Positions 8,653 through 15,484 of a stretch of DNA of 64,000 nucleotides are shown here, piece by piece. Source of the stretch: Nitrospira sp. (GTDB lineage Bacteria; Nitrospirota; Nitrospiria; Nitrospirales; Nitrospiraceae); NCBI GenBank assembly GCA_022226935.1, contig CP092081.1, positions 130,902 through 194,901 on the forward strand. Reading direction: 5' to 3'. Made by a program: the position numbers and the translations under genes. The notes beneath the pieces were generated by a model that was not told where the DNA came from, did no database searches, and was given only the letters and a program-made list of their open reading frames with translations. Positions within the stretch are counted from its first letter, which is position 1. Each line of letters opens with the position of its first letter.

Positions 8653-9930
8653 GTGAAGATTCTGGTTGTCGGCAGTGGTGGACGCGAGCATGCGCTGGTC
8701 TGGAAGATTGCGCAGAGTCCGCGGAAGCCGCAGATTTTTTGCGCGCCGGGCAATGCCGGCATCGAGGGACTGGCGACCTGCGTGCCGGTCAAGGCGGATG
8801 ACATTGCCGGGCTGAAGGCCTTTGCGCTGAAGGAAGGGATTGATTTGACCGTCGTTGGTCCAGAGGCGCCGTTGGCCCTTGGTATTGCTGATGAATTCAG
8901 AAAAGCGCGTTTGAAAATTTTCGGTCCTACGAAGGCTGCTGCGCGGTTGGAGTCCAGTAAAAGTTTTTCTAAAGACATCATGGCTGCCAATCGCATCCCG
9001 ACGGCCGTTTCGCGCAGCTTCGAGCAGATGGATCAGGCGCTGGCCTATCTGGATGCTCAACCCGTTCCCATTGTCGTGAAGGCCGACGGCCTTGCGCAGG
9101 GCAAGGGGGTGGTGGTGGCGACGACCCGCGAGGAAGCCAAACAAGCGGTCCGCGACGCCATGGAAAAATCCGTCTTCGGCCAGGCCGGCCAACGGGTGTT
9201 GATCGAAGAGTTTCTCGACGGCGAAGAGCTGACCATCATGGCATTTACCGATGGAAACACCGTCGTGCCGATGATCCCGGCGCAGGATCACAAACGCATC
9301 GGTGATGGGGATGCCGGACCCAATACCGGCGGCATGGGCGCCTACGCTCCGGCTCCCATTGCGACGGCTGCGCTACGCGATCAGGTGACGCGGCAGGTGC
9401 TGCAACCGACAGTGGATGCAATGGCTCGTCTGGGCTGCCCTTTCCAGGGCGTGCTCTACGCGGGCCTCATGATCGTGAACGGTACGCCTTACGTGTTGGA
9501 ATTCAATGCGCGCATGGGAGATCCGGAAACGGAAGTCGTGCTGCCCTTGCTGAAGACCGATCTGATCGATGTGATGGAAGCGGTGGTTGAACATCGCCTC
9601 GACGAGCTTCAGGTTGAATGGCGGCAGGACACCGCTGTCTGTGTGGTAATGACCTCACCGGGCTATCCCGGGTCCTATGAGACGGGGTTCCCTATTCAAG
9701 GCTTGCCGGCGCAGTCCGGTACGTCACCCATTGCGGTATTTCACGCCGGCACCAAAAGGGAAGCAGGGCAGGTGGTGACGGCCGGGGGACGGGTGTTGGC
9801 CGTGGCGGCCTGGGCTCCGTCGTTACTCCAAGCGCGAGCGCAGGTCTATCAGGCTGTGCCGGGGATCAGCTTCCAGGGACGCCACTATCGCACAGACATC
9901 GCACACCGCGCCCTTCCACGCCAGTCTTGA
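8653..9930 (+). CDS. purD: Phosphoribosylamine--glycine ligase
   Basis: PurD (GAR synthetase) joins glycine to phosphoribosylamine in purine synthesis. It shows the N-terminal MKILVVGSGGREHALVWK, the ATP-grasp block VKADGLAQGKGVVVA, VLIEEFLDGEELTIMAF, the QDHKRIGDGDAGPNTGGMGAY motif and the metal-binding LEFNARMGDPETE. The 425-residue length matches the family. The start is GTG at 8653, because the next in-frame methionine would delete the nucleotide-binding loop. It follows purH after repeat copy A and is 22 bp upstream of the YrdC-family gene, so the three may be co-transcribed. Confidence 0.97.
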   Translation: MKILVVGSGGREHALVWKIAQSPRKPQIFCAPGNAGIEGLATCVPVKADDIAGLKAFALKEGIDLTVVGPEAPLALGIADEFRKARLKIFGPTKAAARLESSKSFSKDIMAANRIPTAVSRSFEQMDQALAYLDAQPVPIVVKADGLAQGKGVVVATTREEAKQAVRDAMEKSVFGQAGQRVLIEEFLDGEELTIMAFTDGNTVVPMIPAQDHKRIGDGDAGPNTGGMGAYAPAPIATAALRDQVTRQVLQPTVDAMARLGCPFQGVLYAGLMIVNGTPYVLEFNARMGDPETEVVLPLLKTDLIDVMEAVVEHRLDELQVEWRQDTAVCVVMTSPGYPGSYETGFPIQGLPAQSGTSPIAVFHAGTKREAGQVVTAGGRVLAVAAWAPSLLQARAQVYQAVPGISFQGRHYRTDIAHRALPRQS

Positions 9931-9952
9931 ACCGGGCTCGACAGGCCGCAAC

Positions 9953-10600
9953 ATGGCTCTGGTTCTTCCCTTCATCGACGAAACCTGCGACAGCATCCTG
10001 CCGGAAGTCGAACGTGTATTGGCTGCGCAGGGGGTCATCGCACTGCCGACTGAAACCTATTATGGCTTAGCGGTTCGCCCCACCGATGCGGGTGCGGTGC
10101 GTCGGCTGATTGATGCCAAAGGCCGGCCGGACGACAAGCCGATTCTCGTGCTCATCGGCGGCCGCGATCAGTTGTCGACATTGGTCTCCTCAATCCCTCC
10201 GGCTGCCGCTGTGCTGATGGATCTGTTTTGGCCGGGCCCCTTGACCATCGTGTTTCCCGCTGCGGCCGGCTTGTCACCGTTATTGACGGCGGGCACCGGC
10301 ACGATCGGGGTTCGATGGTCACCGCTGGCGACGCTGCAGCGCTTGCTCAATCGGACTGGTCCGCTGACGGGGACCAGCGCCAATCGGTCATCCGAACCGC
10401 CTCTCGATCAGGCAGAGTCTGTCCAGCAAACGCTCGGCCCTGTTCTCGATCTGATTCTGGACGGCGGGCGCACGCCGGGTGGATCTGCGTCGACCATCGT
10501 GGACGCACGTGAGCAACCGCGCGTGCTGCGGGCAGGGGTGTTGTCGACGGACCGGATCCGTGAAGCTCTCGCTCAACAGGGATACACACTTTCATCATGA
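9953..10600 (+). CDS. tsaC: Threonylcarbamoyl-AMP synthase (Sua5/YciO/YrdC family)
   Basis: This family makes L-threonylcarbamoyl-AMP from threonine, bicarbonate and ATP for the t6A37 modification of ANN-decoding tRNAs. The 215 residues contain the YrdC signature IALPTETYYGLAVRPTDAGAVRRLIDAKGRP, then KPILVLIGG, WPGPLTIVFPA, IGVRWSP and the PLTGTSANRSSEPP motif near the C-terminus. The length fits the short TsaC form without the Sua5 linker domain. It begins 22 bp after purD. A YciO-type paralogue without proven synthase activity is the alternative. Confidence 0.9.
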   Translation: MALVLPFIDETCDSILPEVERVLAAQGVIALPTETYYGLAVRPTDAGAVRRLIDAKGRPDDKPILVLIGGRDQLSTLVSSIPPAAAVLMDLFWPGPLTIVFPAAAGLSPLLTAGTGTIGVRWSPLATLQRLLNRTGPLTGTSANRSSEPPLDQAESVQQTLGPVLDLILDGGRTPGGSASTIVDAREQPRVLRAGVLSTDRIREALAQQGYTLSS

Positions 10601-10648
10601 TTTGATGGTGCGTTGTGGGTATAATTCACCCACATGGGAGGACCACTT

Positions 10649-11092
10649 ATGCTCATTCGTTCACGTCGCGTGCTGATGGGACTGTCGATGCTCGGGTTCA
10701 GCAGTATGCTGCTGCTGGCAGGCTGTGACTTTTGGCCGCCGGCGCTCCAGGCCCAAATCGAACAACTGCATTCGGAAGCGCAACAGGCTGCAGCGGATAA
10801 GGCGCTCCTACAGAATCAGCTCAACGCCGCGAATAAGGCCAAAGAAGAGCTGCAAATTCGTGTCGAAGATCTCACGCGAGTGAACAAAGAAAAGTCGGCG
10901 ATGATTGCGAGCTTGGAGCATACGATTGCCGCAGCGAAGGAGCGCGCTGTGAAAGCCGCCAAGACTCCTGCGGTCAAGCCTGCCGCAAAAACGACGGTGA
11001 AGAAGCCGGTCAAAGCGCCCTCGAAAGCGACGTCGAAATCCGCTGCCAAATCCTCGACCGTCAAGAAACCCAAATCCGTCCAGCTTCGATAA
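10649..11092 (+). CDS. Lipoprotein with coiled coil and lysine/alanine-rich histone-H1-like tail
   Basis: The 147-residue product has a lipoprotein signal ending in MLLLAGC (lipobox LAGC) and an acidic coiled coil (about residues 35-90, ALQAQIEQLHSEAQQAAADK onward). The tail of about 50 residues is almost entirely Lys, Ala, Pro, Ser and Thr, with KKPVKAP-like repeats resembling histone H1. GGAGGA at 10637-10642 fixes the ATG at 10649. A good -10 (TATAAT at 10620-10625) precedes it, without a well-spaced -35. A periplasm-facing basic tail could bind LPS or peptidoglycan; that is inference. It begins 49 bp after the YrdC-family stop, probably from its own promoter. Confidence 0.8.
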   Translation: MLIRSRRVLMGLSMLGFSSMLLLAGCDFWPPALQAQIEQLHSEAQQAAADKALLQNQLNAANKAKEELQIRVEDLTRVNKEKSAMIASLEHTIAAAKERAVKAAKTPAVKPAAKTTVKKPVKAPSKATSKSAAKSSTVKKPKSVQLR

Positions 11093-11195
11093 GCCTGCTC
11101 AAGTCAGCCTGCCAGGCCGGCCAACCGTTTCCGCAGGCCCACGTCAGAACGATCGAGCGGCGTGAGTCTTCTTTTCGTGGGAAGGCAGGAGCCGG

Positions 11196-11606
11196 TCAAG
11201 ATTTACTGGGAGATGACGTGGACGACGGAGACCCTGCTGCACTGGCGTTGGATGTGCTCGTGCTGCTGCTCGAAGATGGAGCACTGGGTGTCGTGGCGGC
11301 CGGCGCTGCAGGCGTCGACGTGGACGCCGGGCTGGTGCTTGTGGCATCCGACGAGGCCGGAGTTTTCGCCTTGTCTGTCCCAGTTGCTGCCGGCTTGTCT
11401 GACGTATCGCTGCCTCCCGGTTTCATTTTGTCCGAGTAGTCGGTGATATACCATCCGCTGCCTTTGAACATAATGGCCGGGGGCGAAATCAGCTTCGTTA
11501 CTTCCTTTCCGCAACGCACACATTCCTTGATAGGCTCATCCTTGATGCTTTGCTTCACCTCGAAGCGGTGTGCACAGCTGGAACATTGATACTCATAGAT
11601 TGGCAC
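11196..11606 (-). CDS. FmdB-family zinc ribbon protein with long Ser/Thr/Ala-rich tail
   Basis: The first 60 residues form the FmdB/CxxC putative regulatory domain: MPIYEYQCSSCAHRFEVKQS, then IKECVRCGKEVTKLISPP and FKGSGWYITDYSDK. The two CxxC pairs form a single zinc ribbon. The remaining 75 residues are low-complexity Ser/Thr/Ala/Pro and probably disordered, longer than in most FmdB proteins. The family is conserved, but its biochemical role is not established. A strong GGAGGAGGAGA Shine-Dalgarno lies upstream of the ATG at 11606. It is a single gene between two convergent or divergent neighbours. Confidence 0.9.
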   Translation of the reverse strand: MPIYEYQCSSCAHRFEVKQSIKDEPIKECVRCGKEVTKLISPPAIMFKGSGWYITDYSDKMKPGGSDTSDKPAATGTDKAKTPASSDATSTSPASTSTPAAPAATTPSAPSSSSSTSTSNASAAGSPSSTSSPSKS

Positions 11607-11728
11607 GGGTCTCCTCCTCCTATGGCGTCACTCGGTGTTGGTTGGCTCGATCCGTCAGCTGCAGAACCTCTCCCTGATAACATCATGTCTCGAGGAGTCA
11701 AGGGACCGAGGTGTCGAGACCCTGTTGA

Positions 11729-12922
11729 TCAAGACAGCCGACGAACGGCGGCTTCGATGCGGGTCAACCCGCGTTCGATCGCTTCCATCGAGGTGGCGTA
11801 GGATAGCCGGATATGGACGTCGCTTCCAAACGGTTCACCAGGCACCAACGCCACTTGCGCTTCGTTGAGTAAATAAGTCGCCAGGTTCGCCGCCGAGCCG
11901 ATAGGTTGATCTTTCCAGCGCTTGGTCAGCAGGCCGCTCACATTGGGAAACGCATAAAATGCGCCGGTCGGCATGCGACAAGTAATACCGGGCATGTTGT
12001 TGAGGCGCTCGACCATAAGGCGACGCCGGCGATCGAATTCCGCGACCATCACGGTGGTAAAGGGGTTTCCCAAACGGAGCGCCGCCACCGCGGCTTTTTG
12101 CGAAATGGAGCAGGGGTTCGAGGTGCTTTGACTTTGGATATTCGCCATCGCTGTCAGCAACGGCTTCGGACCTGCGGCATAGCCGATGCGCCAGCCGGTC
12201 ATTGCATAGGCTTTCGAGACCCCGTTGATGACCACTGTGCGTGCTGCGACTTCCGGGCTCAGGCTGGCGATGCTGATGTGCTGCATTCCGTCGTACAACA
12301 CCTTCTCGTAAATCTCGTCTGAAATGATGACGAGGTCATGACGCAAGGCGACGGCGGCGATACGTTCCAGCGTGGTCCGGTCGTACGTGGCACCGGTGGG
12401 ATTGCAGGGGCTGTTGACAATAATCGCTTTGGTGCGCGGGGTGATGACGGCTTCCAGCGCGTCTTGTGAAATCGTGTACCCATCCCGTTCCTCGGTCTGC
12501 AGCAGGACCGGCGTAGCGTCGTTCAGCAGGGTTTGATCCTGATATGACACCCAGAAGGGGACCGGGATAATCAGTTCATCGCCCGCCTCCAACAGGGCTT
12601 CCGCGACGTTGTAGAGGGAATGCTTGGCGCCGCAAGACACCAGAATTTGGGACTTGTCATAGTAAAGTCCTTGTTCCTCTTTCAACTTGTCCGCGATGGC
12701 GTTGCGCAGTTCGTCGATGCCTGATGAAGGCGTATATTTCGTAAAGCCTGCGCGAATGGCGGCTTCGGCCGCAGCTTTCACCGGTTCCGGCGTATCGAAG
12801 TCCGGTTCACCGGAAGCAAAATCGATCACGTCGATGCCTTGCGCCGCCATGGCTTTGGCGGTGGCGGTAATGCTCAGGGTTGGGGAGGGCACAATGCGTC
12901 CGACACGGGCTGCCAGTTTCAT
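11729..12922 (-). CDS. PLP-dependent class I/II aminotransferase (aspartate aminotransferase-like)
   Basis: The 397-residue fold-type I aminotransferase has FASGEPDFDTPEPVKAAA near the N-terminus, SCGAKHSLYN for PLP phosphate binding, and NSPCNPTGATY with the substrate-carboxylate Asn. The Schiff-base lysine is in VINGVSKAYAMTGWRIGYAAG, and the terminal RLSYATSMEAIERGLTRI contains the arginine that binds the substrate carboxylate. It most resembles thermophile/AspB-type (subgroup I-gamma) aspartate aminotransferases; a prephenate-accepting variant is possible. Its ATG overlaps the coaD stop by 4 bp, so it is the third gene of the rsmD-coaD operon. Confidence 0.9.
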   Translation of the reverse strand: MKLAARVGRIVPSPTLSITATAKAMAAQGIDVIDFASGEPDFDTPEPVKAAAEAAIRAGFTKYTPSSGIDELRNAIADKLKEEQGLYYDKSQILVSCGAKHSLYNVAEALLEAGDELIIPVPFWVSYQDQTLLNDATPVLLQTEERDGYTISQDALEAVITPRTKAIIVNSPCNPTGATYDRTTLERIAAVALRHDLVIISDEIYEKVLYDGMQHISIASLSPEVAARTVVINGVSKAYAMTGWRIGYAAGPKPLLTAMANIQSQSTSNPCSISQKAAVAALRLGNPFTTVMVAEFDRRRRLMVERLNNMPGITCRMPTGAFYAFPNVSGLLTKRWKDQPIGSAANLATYLLNEAQVALVPGEPFGSDVHIRLSYATSMEAIERGLTRIEAAVRRLS

Positions 12923-13407
12923 CCTTTGAAACTCCGAATTCGTTCTTGGAGCCTCCGCGCCACTTCGGGGTGCACAAAATCTTGCAGCGACCCGCCGTGG
13001 CTGGCGACATCCTTGATGATGGTGGAAGAGAGATAGGAATATTCTTCGCTGGGCATGAGGAAGACCGTCTCGACGGTTTCCGCTAGTTTTCGATTGACCA
13101 GTGCCATTTGAAACTCGTGCTCGAAATCAGAAATTGCGCGGAGTCCCCTCAGAATAGCATGGGCGCCGCTGGTGCGCACAAAATCCACCAACAGTCCCTC
13201 GAAGGTCGTGACCTCCAGGTTCGGGAGATCCTTGGTGACGAGGCGCACCATGTCCAATCGTTCCTTCGTGCTGAACAGCGGATGCTTGCCTGGATTGGGA
13301 GCGATGGCCACAATGACCCGCTCGAACATCCGGAATCCGCGCCGGATGATATCGCTATGTCCATGCGTGATCGGATCGAATGTACCGGGATAGACGGCGG
13401 TCTTCAT
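12919..13407 (-). CDS. coaD: Pantetheine-phosphate adenylyltransferase
   Basis: CoaD transfers AMP from ATP to 4'-phosphopantetheine in CoA synthesis. The 162 residues carry the nucleotidyltransferase signature AVYPGTFDPITHGHSDII with the T/HxGH motif, FEGLLVDFVR and RGLRAISDFEHEFQMA. They also carry the terminal SEEYSYLSSTIIKDVASHGG, which contains the ISS(T/S)xxR-like ATP-binding segment. I chose ATG 13407, which overlaps the rsmD stop by 4 bp (ATGA) and matches family length; upstream in-frame sequence belongs to the rsmD coding region read out of frame. The next gene, an aminotransferase, also overlaps by 4 bp. Confidence 0.96.
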   Translation of the reverse strand: MKTAVYPGTFDPITHGHSDIIRRGFRMFERVIVAIAPNPGKHPLFSTKERLDMVRLVTKDLPNLEVTTFEGLLVDFVRTSGAHAILRGLRAISDFEHEFQMALVNRKLAETVETVFLMPSEEYSYLSSTIIKDVASHGGSLQDFVHPEVARRLQERIRSFKG

Positions 13408-13976
13408 GCCAGGTGGACTTCTCTCGGCGTGAGGTGAAAGCGGGTCAGCGCGGTGTCGCCGTAGTCGTAGCGCTTCACCTGCGAGAGCGGCCCCAGGACG
13501 GACGGAATATTCGCTTTCCGTCCATGTTCCAGGACGACGATGGCGTCGTCGGCCAGCCAACCGGCGCGCCATTCTGCCGCGAGGGCAATCAATTCAGGCG
13601 TGAGTTGATAGGGGGGATCGCAGAAGACCACGTCATAGGGGCCAGACCATTGCGTGCCGCGGCGAAAAAACTGACTCACCTGACAGGCGCAAATGTTGGC
13701 GGACTGTTCCAACCCGCATTGCCGAAGATTCGAGTGGACCAGGCGTAACGCGTCACGATCGGCTTCCACGAACGTCGCGTGCGCCGCCCCGCGGCTCAAG
13801 GCCTCAATGCCGATCGAGCCGGTCCCCGCATAGAGGTCGAGTACGCGAGCCCCCGTGATGCGTTCGCCCAGAATAGAAAAGAGAGCTTCTTTGACGCGGT
13901 CAGAGGTCGGGCGGATGGCCTGTCCCTTGGGACCCACCAATCGTCGGCCCCGATGAAGCCCAGCGATGACGCGCAT
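13404..13976 (-). CDS. rsmD: 16S rRNA (guanine(966)-N2)-methyltransferase RsmD
   Basis: RsmD methylates G966 of 16S rRNA using SAM. The 190-residue protein begins MRVIAGLHRGRRLVGPKG, with the SAM-binding VLDLYAGTGSIGIEALSRGA loop (motif I) and the catalytic VVFCDPPYQL (D/NPPY, motif IV). RPTSDRVKEALFSILGE is a family hallmark. It is the first gene of the rsmD-coaD-aminotransferase operon, with 4-bp overlaps throughout. The rsmD-coaD pair is widespread in bacteria. Confidence 0.96.
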   Translation of the reverse strand: MRVIAGLHRGRRLVGPKGQAIRPTSDRVKEALFSILGERITGARVLDLYAGTGSIGIEALSRGAAHATFVEADRDALRLVHSNLRQCGLEQSANICACQVSQFFRRGTQWSGPYDVVFCDPPYQLTPELIALAAEWRAGWLADDAIVVLEHGRKANIPSVLGPLSQVKRYDYGDTALTRFHLTPREVHLA

Positions 13977-14023
13977 GATCGTATTCAGGTGAGAGCCATT
14001 CGTCTCTGGCTAAGAAGTGAGAG

Positions 14024-14053
14024 AATGTAACACAGCGTTTTTGAAGGGGTCAA
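14024..14053 (-). promoter_or_regulatory. Candidate sigma-70 promoter of the rsmD-coaD-aminotransferase operon
   Basis: Read on the minus strand, TTGACC (14053-14048) and TACATT (14029-14024) are separated by 18 bp, about 50 bp before the rsmD ATG. Confidence 0.5.
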
Positions 14054-14097
14054 GGTAACTGGAAGCGGTGGGGAGCGGCCGTGAGCCGAAAGGTCTT

Positions 14098-14119
14098 CTC
14101 CCCGCCGCGGGGCGGGGAG
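14098..14119. other. Strong GC hairpin in the 13977-14283 gene-free stretch
   Basis: CTCCCCGCC and GGCGGGGAG form a perfect 9-bp stem with loop GCGG. No T-run follows on either strand, so a Rho-independent terminator is not proven. The surrounding 307-bp gap also holds the rsmD promoter (14024-14053) and an orphan promoter (14152-14180). Confidence 0.6.
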
Positions 14120-14151
14120 CGCTGTAGACGTCAAGGAGGAGTTCGCGCGCT

Positions 14152-14180
14152 TTGACGCGCAAAAGGAGGCTCGCTATAAT
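14152..14180 (+). promoter_or_regulatory. Near-perfect sigma-70 promoter with no annotated gene downstream
   Basis: TTGACG at 14152-14157 and TATAAT at 14175-14180 are separated by exactly 17 bp. Transcription would start near 14187 and run rightwards into the 3' end of the minus-strand zinc-ribbon gene (14284-14457). No plausible protein gene follows on the plus strand. AGAGCC near 14274-14279 could pair with GGCTCT (14321-14326), which is followed by a short pyrimidine run. A short non-coding or antisense RNA is the simplest reading, but no known RNA family is recognisable. Confidence 0.65.
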
Positions 14181-14283
14181 CGGGCGACACCAAGACTCGG
14201 TTCAAGCGGGCTGAGGAGGTGGCCAAATCCTGGGCCGTCACACCGCCACATCACACACTAAGAACAGAGCGAGAGAGCCGCGC

Positions 14284-14457
14284 TTAGCGGGTCGCCACGG
14301 GCTGCGCGTCGCGAGCGGCGAGGCTCTTTCTACGATTGGCCGAAATGGTTCGGTCGATGATGGCTCCGCAGTTGATGCATTTCCAGGCATAGAAAATGAG
14401 AAAGAAGTCTGAGAATCGTTCCAACATCATCATGCCTTTGCACTTCGGACATTCCAT
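14284..14457 (-). CDS. Small zinc-ribbon protein (57 aa)
   Basis: The protein is 57 residues: MECPKCKGMMMLERFSDFF, a hydrophobic stretch (FLIFYAWKC) and CINCGAIIDRTI, followed by a basic tail. Two CxxC pairs, 25 residues apart, would bind one zinc ion. A classic AGGAGG lies before the ATG at 14457. The open frame extends upstream to 14745, but without a ribosome site and over sequence that looks non-coding, so I use the short form. The function is unknown; such ribbons often bind nucleic acid or protein. A -35-like TTGACA (minus strand, 14526-14521) lies upstream without a clear -10. Confidence 0.75.
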   Translation of the reverse strand: MECPKCKGMMMLERFSDFFLIFYAWKCINCGAIIDRTISANRRKSLAARDAQPVATR

Positions 14458-14640
14458 TGTTTCCTCCTGGGTGTTGACGTTTACAGCTGTATCTGCTCTC
14501 AAGCAAGAGCTGCACCAAAATGTCAAGTTGTGATATTTCAATAGGTTATCTAATGAAAGTGCCCTACATGACATGCGCCAGGCGTCAAGTCTCCGGCACA
14601 AAATCGTGCATGCTGACATTTTTTTGTCGTGGATGAGGAT

Positions 14641-15357
14641 ATGACGCGCAAAAAGGCAGGTCGTGGAATCGGGGATTGGCCGAAAACTGAACGGCCGCGC
14701 GAACGATTGCTCAGCGAGGGCGCCGAAAGCCTGTCCGACGCGCAATTACTGGCGATTCTCTTACGCGTGGGACGGCAGGATGCGTCGGCCGTCAATGTCG
14801 GCATGGAGGTGCTCGGCCGTGTAGGAGGCATTGTCGGGCTATTGCATTGCAGCACTGAAGAACTCTGCGCGATTCCGGGGGTCGGGCCGGCGAAGGCCGC
14901 GCAATTGAAGGCGGCGGTGGAGGTGGGCAAACGCGCCGTCTCGGCGCCATTGACGACCGGCACGCGGATCAATTCCAGCGCGGATTTGTTTAAGCATTAC
15001 CACGCGCGCTTGCGGGACCTGCGGCATGAAATTTTCGCTGTGGTGTTGCTGGATGCCAAAAATCAGGTCATTCGCGACGTGACGATTTCTGAGGGCAGTC
15101 TCACGCTAAGCATTGTGCATCCGCGGGAAGTCTTCATCCCCGCCATGCGGGCGTCAGCCGCCGGAGTCATTTTTCTCCATAATCATCCCAGCGGAGATCC
15201 TACCCCAAGTCAGGAGGACCGTGTGCTGACGGCCAGGCTCGTTTCGGCGGGCGCGCTGCTGGGCATTCAGGTGCTGGATCACCTTATCGTGGGAGACGGC
15301 CGGTATGTCAGTTTCGCCGACCAAGGATGGCTCGGCGGAGAGGCCTCAACAGCGTAA
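14641..15357 (+). CDS. radC: RadC/MPN(+) JAMM-domain protein
   Basis: This is a RadC family protein of about 238 residues, once called a DNA repair protein; the biological role is unsettled. The N-terminal UPF0758 part has RPRERLLSEGAESLSDAQLLAILLR and a helix-hairpin-helix (LCAIPGVGPAKAAQLKAA). The C-terminal MPN domain has the JAMM metal motif in IFLHNHPSGDPTPSQEDRVLT (E in the preceding strand; HxHPSGDxxPSxxD). A GTG at 14629 is an alternative start adding four residues. GAGG at 14634-14637 sits close to the ATG. It stands alone, divergent from the zinc-ribbon gene. Confidence 0.92.
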   Translation: MTRKKAGRGIGDWPKTERPRERLLSEGAESLSDAQLLAILLRVGRQDASAVNVGMEVLGRVGGIVGLLHCSTEELCAIPGVGPAKAAQLKAAVEVGKRAVSAPLTTGTRINSSADLFKHYHARLRDLRHEIFAVVLLDAKNQVIRDVTISEGSLTLSIVHPREVFIPAMRASAAGVIFLHNHPSGDPTPSQEDRVLTARLVSAGALLGIQVLDHLIVGDGRYVSFADQGWLGGEASTA

Positions 15358-15484
15358 CGGACTCCGCTCGCAGCACTCATGCCTGTCACCACGGGACGAA
15401 CTCGGACGCATGAAGAAAGGATGGTGTCGCCCACAGGTCTCTTTCTAACCAGGCCACAGCGGCCGCCGACTACCGGAGGAGGTC

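Noticed and set aside
13408-13572. 55-residue N-terminal extension of coaD
   Set aside because: Arg-rich out-of-frame reading of rsmD; the ATGA overlap at 13407 and family length give the true start.
14220-14288. 22-codon GTG frame after the orphan promoter
   Set aside because: The GAGGAGG overlaps the GTG with no spacing; a leader peptide cannot be supported.
14458-14745. 96-residue N-terminal extension of the zinc-ribbon gene
   Set aside because: A strong AGGAGG marks ATG 14457, and the extension shows no protein-like features.
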